Source of the DNA: Propionibacterium australiense
GTDB lineage: Bacteria > Actinomycetota > Actinomycetes > Propionibacteriales > Propionibacteriaceae
Direction of reading: 5' to 3'
DNA: 64,000 bases
NCBI RefSeq assembly: GCF_003666605.1
Contig: NZ_RCIV01000001.1
Coordinates: 1-64,000, forward strand
Position numbers and translations under genes: made by a program. The notes beneath the pieces were generated by a model that saw only the letters and a list, made by a program, of their open reading frames with translations, ran no database searches and had not been told where the DNA came from. Below, piece after piece: positions 51,133-59,896 of this stretch (within the stretch, counting starts at the first letter, position 1; each line of letters opens with the position of its first letter).

Positions 51133-51885
51133 ATGGCCACCATGAGCGTGAACATGGTCGCAGTTCCCCCGCTAGGCGCTACTGTGCTGGAGCCCATGGT
51201 GGATCGCCGCTCCGGGGGCACGTGGACTGTTCGGGTCGAACCGTTCAGGCTGTCGGATGCGGTGGTGACCTGCGGTCTGTGGGACGAGGTGCACGGCGTG
51301 TCCGGCGATCCCAGGTCGGCCAGCCTTCCGAAGACGGATGTGAGCTGGCGGGACGCGATCATGTTCTGCAATGCGTTCTCGGTGAGAGAAGGGCTGACGC
51401 CGGCCTACGAGGTCTCCCGGCGTGAAGTCCCCGCGGTAACGCAATGGCGACCGCACAGCGAACCCGCGGTCGACGACTGGATGGTGGTCTGGGACCACAA
51501 CGCCGACGGCTATCGACTACCCACGGATGCCGAATGGCAGGTCGCGTGCCGGGCAGGTAGCAGGGGCGCACGGTACGGGCAGTTGGACGATATCGCCTGG
51601 TATGCGGACAACTCCGGTGGGAGTGTTCACCGGGTGCGGTCGAAGGAGCCGAACGCGTGGGGTCTGTTCGACATGCTTGGCGGCGTGTGGGAGTGGTGCT
51701 GGGATCTGTATGACCCGACGGTCTACGGGTCGTACCGCATCATTCGCGGTGGGGGCTGGAGTGACCCGGAGTGGAGTTGCCGGGCGGGCGTGCGACGCAG
51801 GACCAGCCCGATCGCCTCGTTCGATGATCTGGGATTCCGCGTCGCCCGAGGCGCCACCGGCTCGCCTGCTGTGAAACCGACCTGA
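51133..51885 (+). CDS. SUMF1/FGE-sulfatase-domain protein, atypical
   Basis: The 250-residue protein has the formylglycine-generating-enzyme fold: SWRDAIMFCNAFSVREGL, YRLPTDAEWQVACRAG, NAWGLFDMLGGVWEWCWD, IIRGGGWSDPEWSCRAG and GFRVAR. True FGE enzymes carry two copper-binding cysteines in the GGSxxC....C segment; here only one Cys remains (the first position is Asp/Pro). It is therefore probably not a sulfatase-activating enzyme but one of the broader family that includes PvdO, EgtB-like and carbohydrate-binding members. No ribosome site is evident; ATG 51142 and 51154 are possible starts. Confidence 0.8.
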   Translation: MATMSVNMVAVPPLGATVLEPMVDRRSGGTWTVRVEPFRLSDAVVTCGLWDEVHGVSGDPRSASLPKTDVSWRDAIMFCNAFSVREGLTPAYEVSRREVPAVTQWRPHSEPAVDDWMVVWDHNADGYRLPTDAEWQVACRAGSRGARYGQLDDIAWYADNSGGSVHRVRSKEPNAWGLFDMLGGVWEWCWDLYDPTVYGSYRIIRGGGWSDPEWSCRAGVRRRTSPIASFDDLGFRVARGATGSPAVKPT

Positions 51886-52285
51886 CTCACGATTCCCGGC
51901 ATGGTGCGAGTGATCGACGTCACGCGGATTCCGGCCCGGGCCGAGCTCGTGGAAGCAGGTGCCCGAGGCGCAACGCCGAAAGTTCTGCGGATGCCGCCCA
52001 AGCACTTGCCAGGCTTGCTCGTGATGTCGTGGCTCTTCGGACGTGAGGCGGTATTGCGTGGAAGAGCTTGTGGCCCGCCAGCTCCCGTCGCTGGTGCACG
52101 CGCGCCCAGCCCACGCGTCAAACGTCGTGCAGCAGCCCCGATGCCCTCGTACCAGTGTGCGCAGAGTCCTGGAACCGTTCCCGAACTGTCGGCATGGTCC
52201 CGGCGCCCAGCACTCAACCCACGTCCTCACCCGGGCCGGGGGTCTGAATAGACTGGTCGGGCGTCCGCGAGGTGAGGGGCAGTTC
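51886..52285. other. 400-base gap with no identifiable gene
   Basis: Several overlapping open frames occur on both strands, but none has a ribosome site, a leaderless promoter or recognisable motifs. It could hold remnants or the leader of the downstream phosphopantetheinyl transferase gene; a TAGACT element near 52246 may be its -10. Confidence 0.4.
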
Positions 52286-53017
52286 ATGTGTGAGGCCGAG
52301 AAGTGGCCGGACGACTCGTTCAGCGCACTCACCCTGCCCGGCCCACGAGCCGTTCTCACCTGGTCGCGGCCACTGGCCGACTGGCGGCGTGATGTCCCAG
52401 CGGGCCTGCTCACCGCAGCCGACCGGCTGCGTCTGGGGCGGCTGCGCCGTGAGCAGGACCGCTCCCGCTACGCCACCGCCAGGGCACTGCTCCACCGCGC
52501 CGGGCTCATCGCCTCCGGCCTCGGCCTGATCCCGCCGGGCACCGTGGTCCGGCTTCGCGCCAGCGGGACGAACCACGGCACCGGCCGTCCCGCGCCCGAC
52601 CTGCCCGGCTGGCAGGTCTCGATCAGTCACGACACCGCCGTGGTCGTCGCGTTCTCCCGGGTCCCGGCAGGCGTCGACACGCAGGGCCTGGACAGCGGAG
52701 GGACCATCCGCGAGCTGACCTCGGTGTTCACCCCCGACGAACGAGCATGGCTGGCCAGGCACCCCCTCGATGCGGACGCAGTGCGCCTGTGGACCGCGAA
52801 GGAGGCGCTGCTGAAGGCCCGGGGCACCGGTTTCCTGTCCGACCCACGCCTGTCCGAGAACGACACCCTGCGCCGACCGGGCGTGCAGCTGGCGCACTGG
52901 CGGCCGTTTCCCGACGCGACCGCGGCAATGGCAGTGCTCGACGACGAGCCCGTCGACTGGCCGCAGGGATGGACCGTCTTCGGCGGCCGAGACCCCGGAA
53001 CCGTCCGCCCGGCCTAG
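52286..53017 (+). CDS. 4'-phosphopantetheinyl transferase, Sfp type
   Basis: The 243-residue enzyme transfers phosphopantetheine from CoA to carrier proteins. Family motifs are present: RYATARALLH, VSISHDTAVVVAFS, AGVDTQ (the metal-binding Asp is kept, the following Glu is replaced) and RLWTAKEALLKARGTG, whose Glu and Lys are catalytic. Bacterial Sfp-type enzymes serve polyketide and peptide synthetases, but none is seen in the window; it may modify the fatty-acid synthase carrier. The ATG at 52286 is preceded by a GAGGTGAGGGG stretch; the frame upstream is open but motif-free. Confidence 0.85.
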   Translation: MCEAEKWPDDSFSALTLPGPRAVLTWSRPLADWRRDVPAGLLTAADRLRLGRLRREQDRSRYATARALLHRAGLIASGLGLIPPGTVVRLRASGTNHGTGRPAPDLPGWQVSISHDTAVVVAFSRVPAGVDTQGLDSGGTIRELTSVFTPDERAWLARHPLDADAVRLWTAKEALLKARGTGFLSDPRLSENDTLRRPGVQLAHWRPFPDATAAMAVLDDEPVDWPQGWTVFGGRDPGTVRPA

Positions 53018-53046
53018 TATCGACACGAGCCGGATGGGAGGCGCCC

Positions 53047-54489
53047 ATGAGCGAGCAGGAACCACAGCAGCCCCGGAGCGGGCCGTACTACTCGGACGCG
53101 TTCAAGGACTTCATCACCGCTGACTGGGCGCCCTATCCCACCGAGCCCCCGCCCCGGCTGGCGGCGGTCCCCAGCGCCACGGCCCACCGCGCGGCCCTGG
53201 CCGCCCTGTTCCCCGGCGAGCGCCTGGTCGTCCCGGCCGGCGGCTACCGGCGGCGCAACAACGATTGCGACTTCCCCTACCGCCCGCACTCTGCCTTCGC
53301 GCACCTCAGCGGCCTGGGTTCGGACCGGGAGCCCGACGCCGTGCTCGTCATCGAACCCGACGCCGAGGGGGTCCTGTACTTCCATCCGCGCGTGCCGCGC
53401 ACCGACCCGGAGTTCTACTCCGACACCCGCTACGGCGAGATGTGGGTCGGCACCCGCGAGTCGCCGGAGGAGATGTCGGCCATGTGCGGCATGCGGACGA
53501 CCGACATCGGCGAGCTGCCCGCGCTCATCGAGCGCAATGACACGCCCCTGCGTGTCATCCGCGAGGCGGACCCGGCCGTCACCGGGCTGGTCGACCGGGC
53601 ACGTGGCCTGCGTGCCGCCGACGACGGTGAACTGCACACCGCCGCCGACGAGCTGCGCCTAGTCAAGGACGACTGGGAGCTCGGCCAGCTGCGCGAGGCC
53701 TGCCGGGTCAGCGCCGAGGCCTTCACCGATGTCGTCGCCCACCTTGACCGGGCCGTCGCCCACCGCCGCGGGGAGCGGCTGCTGGAGGGGGTCTTCGGCA
53801 TGCACGCGCGCGCCGAGGGCAACGCCGTCGGCTACGACTCGATCGTCGCCGCCGGCGATCACGCCAACACCCTGCACTGGGTGCGCAATGACGGCCCGGT
53901 GCGTCCCGGTGACCTCGTCCTCATGGACGCGGGCATCGAACTCGACTCGCTCTACACTGCCGACATCACCCGCACGATGCCGGTCACCGGTTCCTTCACC
54001 GACACCCAACGCCTGGTCCATGACACGGTTCGCGCCGCCCAGCAGGCCGGCATGGACGCGGCGCGTCCCGGCGCAGGCTTCCTCGACGTGCACCGTGCGG
54101 CGGTGCAGGTGCTCGCGCAGGCCTTCCACGACTGGGGCATCCTGCCGGTCTCGGTGGACGAGGCGCTGTCGGTCGATGGCGGGCAGTGGCGGCGCTGGAT
54201 GGTGCACGGCACGAGTCACCATCTGGGGCTCGACGTGCACGACTGCGCGCACGCCCGCGCCGAGCAGTACCGGCAGGGTGTCCTGGCCGAGGGCATGGTC
54301 ATCACCGTCGAGCCGGGGATCTACTTCAAGTCCACCGATCTGCTCGTCCCCGAGCCGCTGCGTGGCATCGGCGTGCGCATCGAGGACGACATCGTCATCA
54401 CCGGCGACGGCTGCTCGATCCTCAGCGAGCAGCTGCCACGGGACAGCGCCGACATCGAGTCGTGGATGGGATCGGTCCCCCGCGCGTGA
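53047..54489 (+). CDS. pepP: Xaa-Pro aminopeptidase
   Basis: The 480-residue enzyme removes an N-terminal residue that precedes proline. An N-terminal aminopeptidase-P domain (with FPYRPHSAFAHLSGL) is followed by a pita-bread domain. Metal ligands are visible as Asp in LMDAGIELD, Asp in YTADITRTMP, His in HGTSHHLGLDVHD, Glu in TVEPGIYF and Glu in VRIEDDIV. The ATG at 53047 follows GGGAGG by six bases and lies 29 bases after the phosphopantetheinyl transferase gene, so the two may be cotranscribed. Confidence 0.93.
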   Translation: MSEQEPQQPRSGPYYSDAFKDFITADWAPYPTEPPPRLAAVPSATAHRAALAALFPGERLVVPAGGYRRRNNDCDFPYRPHSAFAHLSGLGSDREPDAVLVIEPDAEGVLYFHPRVPRTDPEFYSDTRYGEMWVGTRESPEEMSAMCGMRTTDIGELPALIERNDTPLRVIREADPAVTGLVDRARGLRAADDGELHTAADELRLVKDDWELGQLREACRVSAEAFTDVVAHLDRAVAHRRGERLLEGVFGMHARAEGNAVGYDSIVAAGDHANTLHWVRNDGPVRPGDLVLMDAGIELDSLYTADITRTMPVTGSFTDTQRLVHDTVRAAQQAGMDAARPGAGFLDVHRAAVQVLAQAFHDWGILPVSVDEALSVDGGQWRRWMVHGTSHHLGLDVHDCAHARAEQYRQGVLAEGMVITVEPGIYFKSTDLLVPEPLRGIGVRIEDDIVITGDGCSILSEQLPRDSADIESWMGSVPRA

Positions 54490-54518
54490 GAAAGACCGGG
54501 AGGGGCTGCGGGAGCGGG

Positions 54519-55106
54519 TCAGACGTCGATGGGGCGCAGTAGCTCGGGGCCGGGGAGCTGACCGTTGATGATGTAGTCACGGAACACCGGTACCGCCTGC
54601 TCGCCGGTGAACACCTCCTCCGGGTGCAGCCGGATCGTGTACAACTCGGACGACCCGTTGTCCCACGACAGGGGCACCCACCAGTCCGGATCCACGACAG
54701 GCTCACGCGCCACCACATAGTGCATGTAGCTCCCATCCGCGTCGGGGACACGGGCCTCGATCGTCATCGCCCGATTCGACCCGGCCGCCTGCATGTACCG
54801 CATCTGTTCAGGATCATCATCAGGCAACTCATCGGGAACCCTCACCCCCTCGGGAAGAGGCTGAACACCCAGAGCAAAATAGGCGCCTCCGGCACGGACA
54901 TCTCTCCCCCCGGACAACTGCCAGACACCCGAGGCAAAACGCGGCCCCCCAGTGAGGACGGTCGGGCACGTCAGATCATGTGCAATGTCATCGGCGATCA
55001 TCTCCGGGCTCTGACGAACCTTGAACTGCTCCCGATGACCCGACTGGGCGTCTACAACCCACGTGACGAAGCGTCTCACGATTGCCTCTTTCTGCCGTTG
55101 GTGCAT
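54519..55106 (-). CDS. Imm1-family-like immunity protein (orphan)
   Basis: The 195-residue protein ends with LHPEEVFTGEQAVPVFRDYI and then LRPID, a segment very like the C-terminus of Imm1 immunity proteins of polymorphic toxin systems (NEVFTADEAAPIFYxY...LRPL). The N-terminal half has an asymmetric distribution of acidic residues typical of such proteins. No toxin gene precedes it; only short debris lies upstream at 55457-55624. It may protect against toxins of neighbouring strains. The ATG at 55106 was chosen for the clean N-terminus MHQRQKEAIVRRF; the frame stays open further upstream. Confidence 0.6.
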   Translation of the reverse strand: MHQRQKEAIVRRFVTWVVDAQSGHREQFKVRQSPEMIADDIAHDLTCPTVLTGGPRFASGVWQLSGGRDVRAGGAYFALGVQPLPEGVRVPDELPDDDPEQMRYMQAAGSNRAMTIEARVPDADGSYMHYVVAREPVVDPDWWVPLSWDNGSSELYTIRLHPEEVFTGEQAVPVFRDYIINGQLPGPELLRPIDV

Positions 55107-55456
55107 GTGATCAGTACCGGTCGGGCGCGGAAAGCACTTCAACCTCGGTGATCTCGATGGCGTCTCCACCCGGCAGCGTGCCCCCTGACGGGGCCGCCCC
55201 GGCAAGACCAGACAGTCGAACGCTTCCTGTCACCCTCCATAGTGTGCACTGCCAGACCCGACTCGACCCCCACACGCCGCCTCGGGTGCCGCAGCGGGTC
55301 TGAGCAGACGGGAGGCTTGTTGCTGCGGGCGGATCACCTGTCGCGGGGCTGACGTGGGCGTGTTGGCGGCGGTTGACTGCGATGTCGGCACAACAACGCC
55401 AGCCGCACCCGGGGATGTGAGCAAGGAGTACGGGCTGACGTGTGTGACGGACCGGT

Positions 55457-55624
55457 TCAGGAGTCCCACGGCCACGTGTTCAAGATGGTGGGGTAGGTGT
55501 CCGGGGTACCGAAGGTGAACACCGCGCCGTTGCTGGTCGGCAGGGCCGGTATGGGTGACGCGCAGGCATGCTTTTTCTCACAGGATGTGGCCGTTCTGGG
55601 CCTGTTCGGGTCAAGAACAGCCAC
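55457..55624 (-). other. Short open frame of 55 codons, possible gene remnant
   Basis: A frame from GTG 55624 to TGA 55457 includes NGAVFTFGTPDTYPTILN and ends TWPWDS. The composition looks protein-like rather than random, but there is no recognisable family, and the 5' end lies inside a hairpin. It may be the 3' stub of a deleted gene, perhaps the toxin partner of the nearby immunity gene. The rest of 55107-55815 shows nothing I can name. Confidence 0.3.
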
Positions 55625-55631
55625 ATCCTGT
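55580..55631. repeat. Long inverted repeat in a gene-poor stretch
   Basis: ACAGGATGTGGC (55580-55591) and GCCACATCCTGT (55620-55631) pair exactly, and GTTCT/AGAAC extends the stem inward after one mismatch, giving a hairpin of about 18 pairs. Without a T-run and away from gene ends it may be an insertion-sequence end or miniature element rather than a terminator. Confidence 0.5.
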
Positions 55632-55815
55632 CAGTTCCGGCATGCCCTACCCAGACCAATGGGGAACGTGTCCGAGCCCGGTTGCTGCGCCCGGCGGGGC
55701 CGCTCCGGGGCGTTGACGGCCCGACCGGGGAAGGACCTGGTGTCCATCATCGCCACGTTCTTCGCAGAGCCCGAACAGGCCTTTGTCTACCGCCAGATCC
55801 GCGCCGGACGGTATG

Positions 55816-56607
55816 TCAGCCCTGGCCGCGATCGGTGGGGTCGAAGGCCTCTCCGTCGCCGGTCCCTCCGCCCTGACCGGCGGCCTGGGGAGGCGTCTGG
55901 CCCGGGGCGCCGGAGGGCCCGGTCGTGGCCGCCGGGTACCCGGGGGCCGGCAGGTCGGACAGATCACCCTGAGCGGCGCCCTGACCGTAGGGCTGTGGCT
56001 GGCCGTACGCTGGCGGGCCGTACGCGGGCGGCTGCTGGCCGCCGACGGGATCGGTGGGAGCGGCGGGGACCCCTGCGGGCTGGGCGGGATCATGCGGCAC
56101 CGTGCGCACGGGCTGGCCGCCGGTGAGGAGCTGGCGGGCCTGCCCGGCCACCTCGCTCTCGCCGAGCACCTCGTAGCGGGTGGCGACGATCTGGGAGGCG
56201 GAGGTGAAGTCACGCCGCCCGCCCGTCATCGCATAGCTGATCGCCGAGGTGATGACGTTGGCGAGGACGAAGACGACAATGGCCCCCAGGAAGATCACTG
56301 CGGGACTCACCTCGGGGATGAAGAAGTAGAACAGCAGGGCTGCCATGGCCCCCCAGACGAGACCGTTCATCGCGGCACTGATGAGCACCCTGCCCCAGTT
56401 GAGGCCGCCGGTGATGCGTTCGATGCTCTTCAGATCGGTGCCGACGATCGAGAGGAACTGCACCGGGAAGTTGCGGTCGGCCAGGTAGTCGACCGCGTGC
56501 TGGGCGTCCTCGTAGGAGTCGTAGATCGCGATGGACGCGGGGGAACGCAGCTGGAGGCGCGCGCCGCCGCGACCGGGGACTGAAGCCGTGCCGCCCGTCA
56601 AGGTCAT
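55816..56607 (-). CDS. General stress protein with two membrane helices
   Basis: The 263-residue protein has the YflT/general-stress N-terminal domain (IAIYDSYEDAQHAVDYLAD, FPVQFLSIVGTDLK), then two hydrophobic helices around residues 70-125 and a long C-terminal tail rich in Pro, Gln, Tyr and Gly. This matches actinobacterial proteins called general stress protein 17M-like. The disordered tail may bind partners. The ATG at 56607 follows GAGGAG by six bases; longer in-frame starts lack such a site. Confidence 0.78.
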   Translation of the reverse strand: MTLTGGTASVPGRGGARLQLRSPASIAIYDSYEDAQHAVDYLADRNFPVQFLSIVGTDLKSIERITGGLNWGRVLISAAMNGLVWGAMAALLFYFFIPEVSPAVIFLGAIVVFVLANVITSAISYAMTGGRRDFTSASQIVATRYEVLGESEVAGQARQLLTGGQPVRTVPHDPAQPAGVPAAPTDPVGGQQPPAYGPPAYGQPQPYGQGAAQGDLSDLPAPGYPAATTGPSGAPGQTPPQAAGQGGGTGDGEAFDPTDRGQG

Positions 56608-56903
56608 GAGTTCTCCTCGTATCGCCATGGCCCGCCCCACCCAGGAGCGAAACCTAAGTCCATCTGGCTCAAGTCTAGTCGGCATGCCTGGGCGCGGCAT
56701 TGCGCCGTCTGTGAACCACATGTGGGCTCCCCCGTCCCGCAACCCGGCAGGGTAGCCCCCAGCGCTGTGCGGAAACCGGCGGCGAGTTCCACGTCAGGTT
56801 GCGGCACCGTGAGCCAGCCCCGGCGTTGTGCGGAGACCGGGCCTGCAACGCTCTCCAAGGGCTCCTCGGAATCGGTCATCCCCGGCCCGATGCGGGGACC
56901 GGT

Positions 56904-57767
56904 TCAGCGCCCCCGGATCGCCTCGTGCGCGTCGAGGATCCGGCGCGCGGCCGCCACGTGCAGGTTCTCGACCATGCGGCCGCCGAAGGTGACGACGCCG
57001 GAACCGGCCGCGAGAGCCTCGTCGAAGACTGCGATGAGCTCGCGGGCCTCGGCGACGGCGGCCTCGTCCGGCGCCCAGACGTCGTTGGCGATGGCGACCT
57101 GGCCGGGGTGGATGAGCGTCTTGCCGTCGAACCCGAGTTCGAGGCCCTGCCGGCACTCGGCCTCGAAGCCCTGCTCGTCGCGCACGTCGTTGTAGACGCC
57201 GTCGAGCACGATCTTGCCGTTGGCGCGGGCTGCGCAGACGACCGCCTGCAGCGCATGGGCCAGCGGCGCCCGCCCCGGGACCCAGGCGGCACGCAACTCG
57301 TTGACCAAGTCGTTCGTGCCGAGCACGGCCACCTCGAGGCGGTCGGAGGCGCCGAGGATCTCATCGGCGTCCAGCACGGCCCGCGGCGTCTCGATCATCG
57401 CCCACAGAGCGGTGCCCTCGGGTGCGCCGAGGGCCTCCATGGCGGCGACCAGGGAGCGCACCTGCCCCGCGGAGTCGACCTTGGGCACGGCGATGGCGTC
57501 CGGGCCGGCGGCGCAGACGGCGGCCAGGTCCTCCTCGTGCCAGCTGGTACCCGGCGCGTTCACGCGCACGACCAGCTCGCGGTGCCCGTACTGACCGCTC
57601 CGCACCGCCTCGCAGGCCGCCGCCCGTGCCCCCGGCTTGGCGTCGGGCGCGACGGCGTCCTCGAGGTCCAGGATGACCGCGTCGCAGTCGATCGTCCTGG
57701 CCTTGGCCAGGGCGCGGGCATTGGAGGCGGGCATGTACAGCACGGAACGGCGAGGTCGATAGCTCAT
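56904..57767 (-). CDS. CitE/HpcH-like CoA-ester lyase
   Basis: The 287-residue TIM-barrel protein begins RRSVLYMPASNARALAKA and shows VILDLEDAV (metal-binding Glu/Asp), VRVNAPGTSW, a Glu in AMIETPRAVLDAD, LGTNDL and GFDGKTLIHPGQV. These match stand-alone CitE-like lyases that cleave citramalyl-CoA, malyl-CoA or 3-hydroxy-3-methylglutaryl-CoA-type esters. No CitD/CitF genes are near, so it is not a citrate lyase subunit. The ATG at 57767 lies six bases after TAGCGT on the minus strand and is probably leaderless. The 296 bases downstream up to the stress-protein start hold no gene I can see. Confidence 0.85.
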   Translation of the reverse strand: MSYRPRRSVLYMPASNARALAKARTIDCDAVILDLEDAVAPDAKPGARAAACEAVRSGQYGHRELVVRVNAPGTSWHEEDLAAVCAAGPDAIAVPKVDSAGQVRSLVAAMEALGAPEGTALWAMIETPRAVLDADEILGASDRLEVAVLGTNDLVNELRAAWVPGRAPLAHALQAVVCAARANGKIVLDGVYNDVRDEQGFEAECRQGLELGFDGKTLIHPGQVAIANDVWAPDEAAVAEARELIAVFDEALAAGSGVVTFGGRMVENLHVAAARRILDAHEAIRGR

Positions 57768-57940
57768 GGCACAACGCTAACGCCCGCCACGGCGGCACCA
57801 GCCAGTGCTCTGCGCCAAGGAGACCGCCCGCGGACAGAGGATCCCATGGCCGTGCGCGCCGGCAGCCGGCGCGGGGATCCCGGCTGCCCTCACCGGTGCG
57901 TAACGGCACCCCGGACCCCTGGGGCGGGTAATCTTCATGC

Positions 57941-59230
57941 GTGAGTCCTGTCGTCTCCTCAGTCTTCCTGTCGCGTCTGCAGGGCCTGCCGGTACTGGAC
58001 GCCTCGGGTGATCAGGTGGGCAAGGTCCGCGACTTCGTCACCCAGTTCCGCGCCCCCGGGCGCCTCCCGCGCGTCAAGGGCCTGGTCATCGAGCTGCTCG
58101 CCGCGCGCCGCATCTTCGTCCCGATGGCCCGCGTCCAGTCGATCGACGCCGAGCGCCTATCGCTGTCCGGGGTGATCGACGCCCGCCGTTTCCAGCAGCG
58201 GGAGGGCGAGACCCTGGTCTTCGACGATCTCTTCGACCGCGCGGTCGTCACCACGGACGGCAAGAAGGCGCTGATCTTCGACGTCGCCATGCGCGAGACG
58301 CGCAACCGCCAGTGGGAGATCACTCAGGCGGCCCTGCGGGAGACCACGACGAAGCGGTTCGGCTTCGCCTCCCGCAAGGGCACGCTCTTCCAGGTGGCAT
58401 GGGCCGAGATCGCGCCCTCCCTGGCCGCCGATGACAAGGCCACCGACCGCAAGGTCGCCCAGCTGGCCGACATGCGCCCGGCCGACGTGGCCCGCGAGCT
58501 GCACGACATGACGCCCGCGCAGCGCACCGACGTGGCCCGCGCGCTGGCCGACGAGCAGCTGGCCGACGCCTTCCAGGAACTGCCGGAGGACGAGCAGGTC
58601 GCCCTGCTGAGCGCCCTGGAGGTCGAACGCGCCGCGGACGTCCTGGAGGAGATGGACCCGGACGACGCCACCGACCTCATCAACGACCTGCCCGAGGAGT
58701 TCGCCGAGGACCTGCTGGCCCGCATGGAGCCGGAGGAGGCCGCGGACGTGCGCAACCTCATGCAGTACGAGGAACTCACGGCCGGCGGCATGATGACACC
58801 CGAACCGGTCATCGTCGCGCCCGATGCGACGATCGCCCAGGCCCTGGCTCTGCTGCGCAACCCCGAGGTGACCCCCGCGGCCGCATCGATGGTCTTCATC
58901 ACCCGCCCACCGACCGACACCCCCTCGGGCCGCTACCTGGGTGCCGCCCACGTCCAGCGCCTGCTGCGTGAACCGCCGAGCCTCATGGCCTCGACGGTGA
59001 TCGACGCCACGTTGCAGCCGCTGACCCCGGATGCCGATCTGAACAAGGTCTCACGCTACTTCGCCACCTACAACCTGGTCATCGCACCCGTCATCAACGC
59101 CGAGCACCAGCTCATCGGCGCAGTCACCGTCGACGACGTGCTCGACCACATGCTGCCGGACGACTGGCGCGGCGACCAGATGGACGGGATCGAACCGGAT
59201 GAGCAGGCCAGTGGCCGGGAGGTGAGTTGA
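57941..59230 (+). CDS. MgtE-N/CBS-domain protein with PRC-barrel start
   Basis: The 429-residue protein has an N-terminal PRC-barrel-like segment (LQGLPVLDASGDQVGKVRDF), a second similar repeat, an MgtE intracellular N-domain (DMRPADVARELHDM, ADEQLADAFQELPEDEQ, ARMEPEEAADVRNLM) and two CBS domains ending VIAPVINAEHQLIGAVTVDD. It lacks the MgtE membrane part, so it is a soluble sensor or regulator of magnesium transport rather than a channel. The GTG at 57941 is exactly six bases after TAATCT, again leaderless. It overlaps the DUF1003 gene, which could supply the membrane component. Confidence 0.85.
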   Translation: MSPVVSSVFLSRLQGLPVLDASGDQVGKVRDFVTQFRAPGRLPRVKGLVIELLAARRIFVPMARVQSIDAERLSLSGVIDARRFQQREGETLVFDDLFDRAVVTTDGKKALIFDVAMRETRNRQWEITQAALRETTTKRFGFASRKGTLFQVAWAEIAPSLAADDKATDRKVAQLADMRPADVARELHDMTPAQRTDVARALADEQLADAFQELPEDEQVALLSALEVERAADVLEEMDPDDATDLINDLPEEFAEDLLARMEPEEAADVRNLMQYEELTAGGMMTPEPVIVAPDATIAQALALLRNPEVTPAAASMVFITRPPTDTPSGRYLGAAHVQRLLREPPSLMASTVIDATLQPLTPDADLNKVSRYFATYNLVIAPVINAEHQLIGAVTVDDVLDHMLPDDWRGDQMDGIEPDEQASGREVS

Positions 59231-59775
59231 TGGCCGACAGCCAGCGCCCCGAGGACCGTCTCAACACGCCCGGGGATCGTTCGGGATTTCATCGCAGACG
59301 CCGCCTGCGGTTCAACGAGGAGAGCTTCGGCCAGTTCGCCGAGTGGATCGCCCGGTTCATGGGCAGCCCCCGTTTCCTGCTGTGGATGACCATCTTCGTC
59401 ATCGGCTGGGTCACCCTCAACCTGATCGGCCGGTGGCGTCACTGGGACCCCTACCCCTTCATCCTGCTCAACCTGGCGTTCAGCACCCAGGCCTCGTACT
59501 CGGCCCCGCTGATCCTGCTGGCCCAGAACCGGCAGGAGGCCCGCGACAAGGCCTCCCTCGAGGGCGACCGGCGTGTCAACGCCCAGTCGCGGGCGGACAT
59601 GGACTACCTGGCGCGCGAGATCGCCTCGTTGCGTTCCAGCGTCGGCGACATGGCGACCCGGGACTTCGTCCGCTCCGAGCTGCGCGACCAGTTGCGTGAG
59701 CTGCTGTTCGAGCTGGAGCACGGCAACAGCCCCGAGGATGTCACGGACGGCCCTGCCTCCGAACCCGACCAGTAG
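59230..59775 (+). CDS. DUF1003 membrane protein
   Basis: The 181-residue protein has two membrane helices (about residues 52-72 and 80-105) within the DUF1003 signature: FMGSPRFLLWMTIFVIGWVT and PFILLNLAFSTQASYSAPLI. A C-terminal cytoplasmic coiled coil follows (DYLAREIASLRSSVGDM). The ATG overlaps the stop of the MgtE-N/CBS gene (TGATG), so the two are coupled. DUF1003 genes follow MgtE-N/CBS genes in many actinobacteria; a role in cation homeostasis is inferred from that link only. Confidence 0.88.
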   Translation: MADSQRPEDRLNTPGDRSGFHRRRRLRFNEESFGQFAEWIARFMGSPRFLLWMTIFVIGWVTLNLIGRWRHWDPYPFILLNLAFSTQASYSAPLILLAQNRQEARDKASLEGDRRVNAQSRADMDYLAREIASLRSSVGDMATRDFVRSELRDQLRELLFELEHGNSPEDVTDGPASEPDQ

Positions 59776-59896
59776 GACCCGTCCCGTTCTCGCCCCGCCG
59801 CCCCGGGCCGACGGCGGATGCCACCGGCCCTGGCCGGGGCCGGGAGCAGAGTTCTCCCAGCACATTTGAAACACACCATGAAGGTGACGTAGACAC

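Noticed and set aside
51886-52285. Possible small gene between the SUMF1-like and phosphopantetheinyl transferase genes
   Set aside because: Frames exist on both strands, but none has a start signal, recognisable motif or convincing codon bias.
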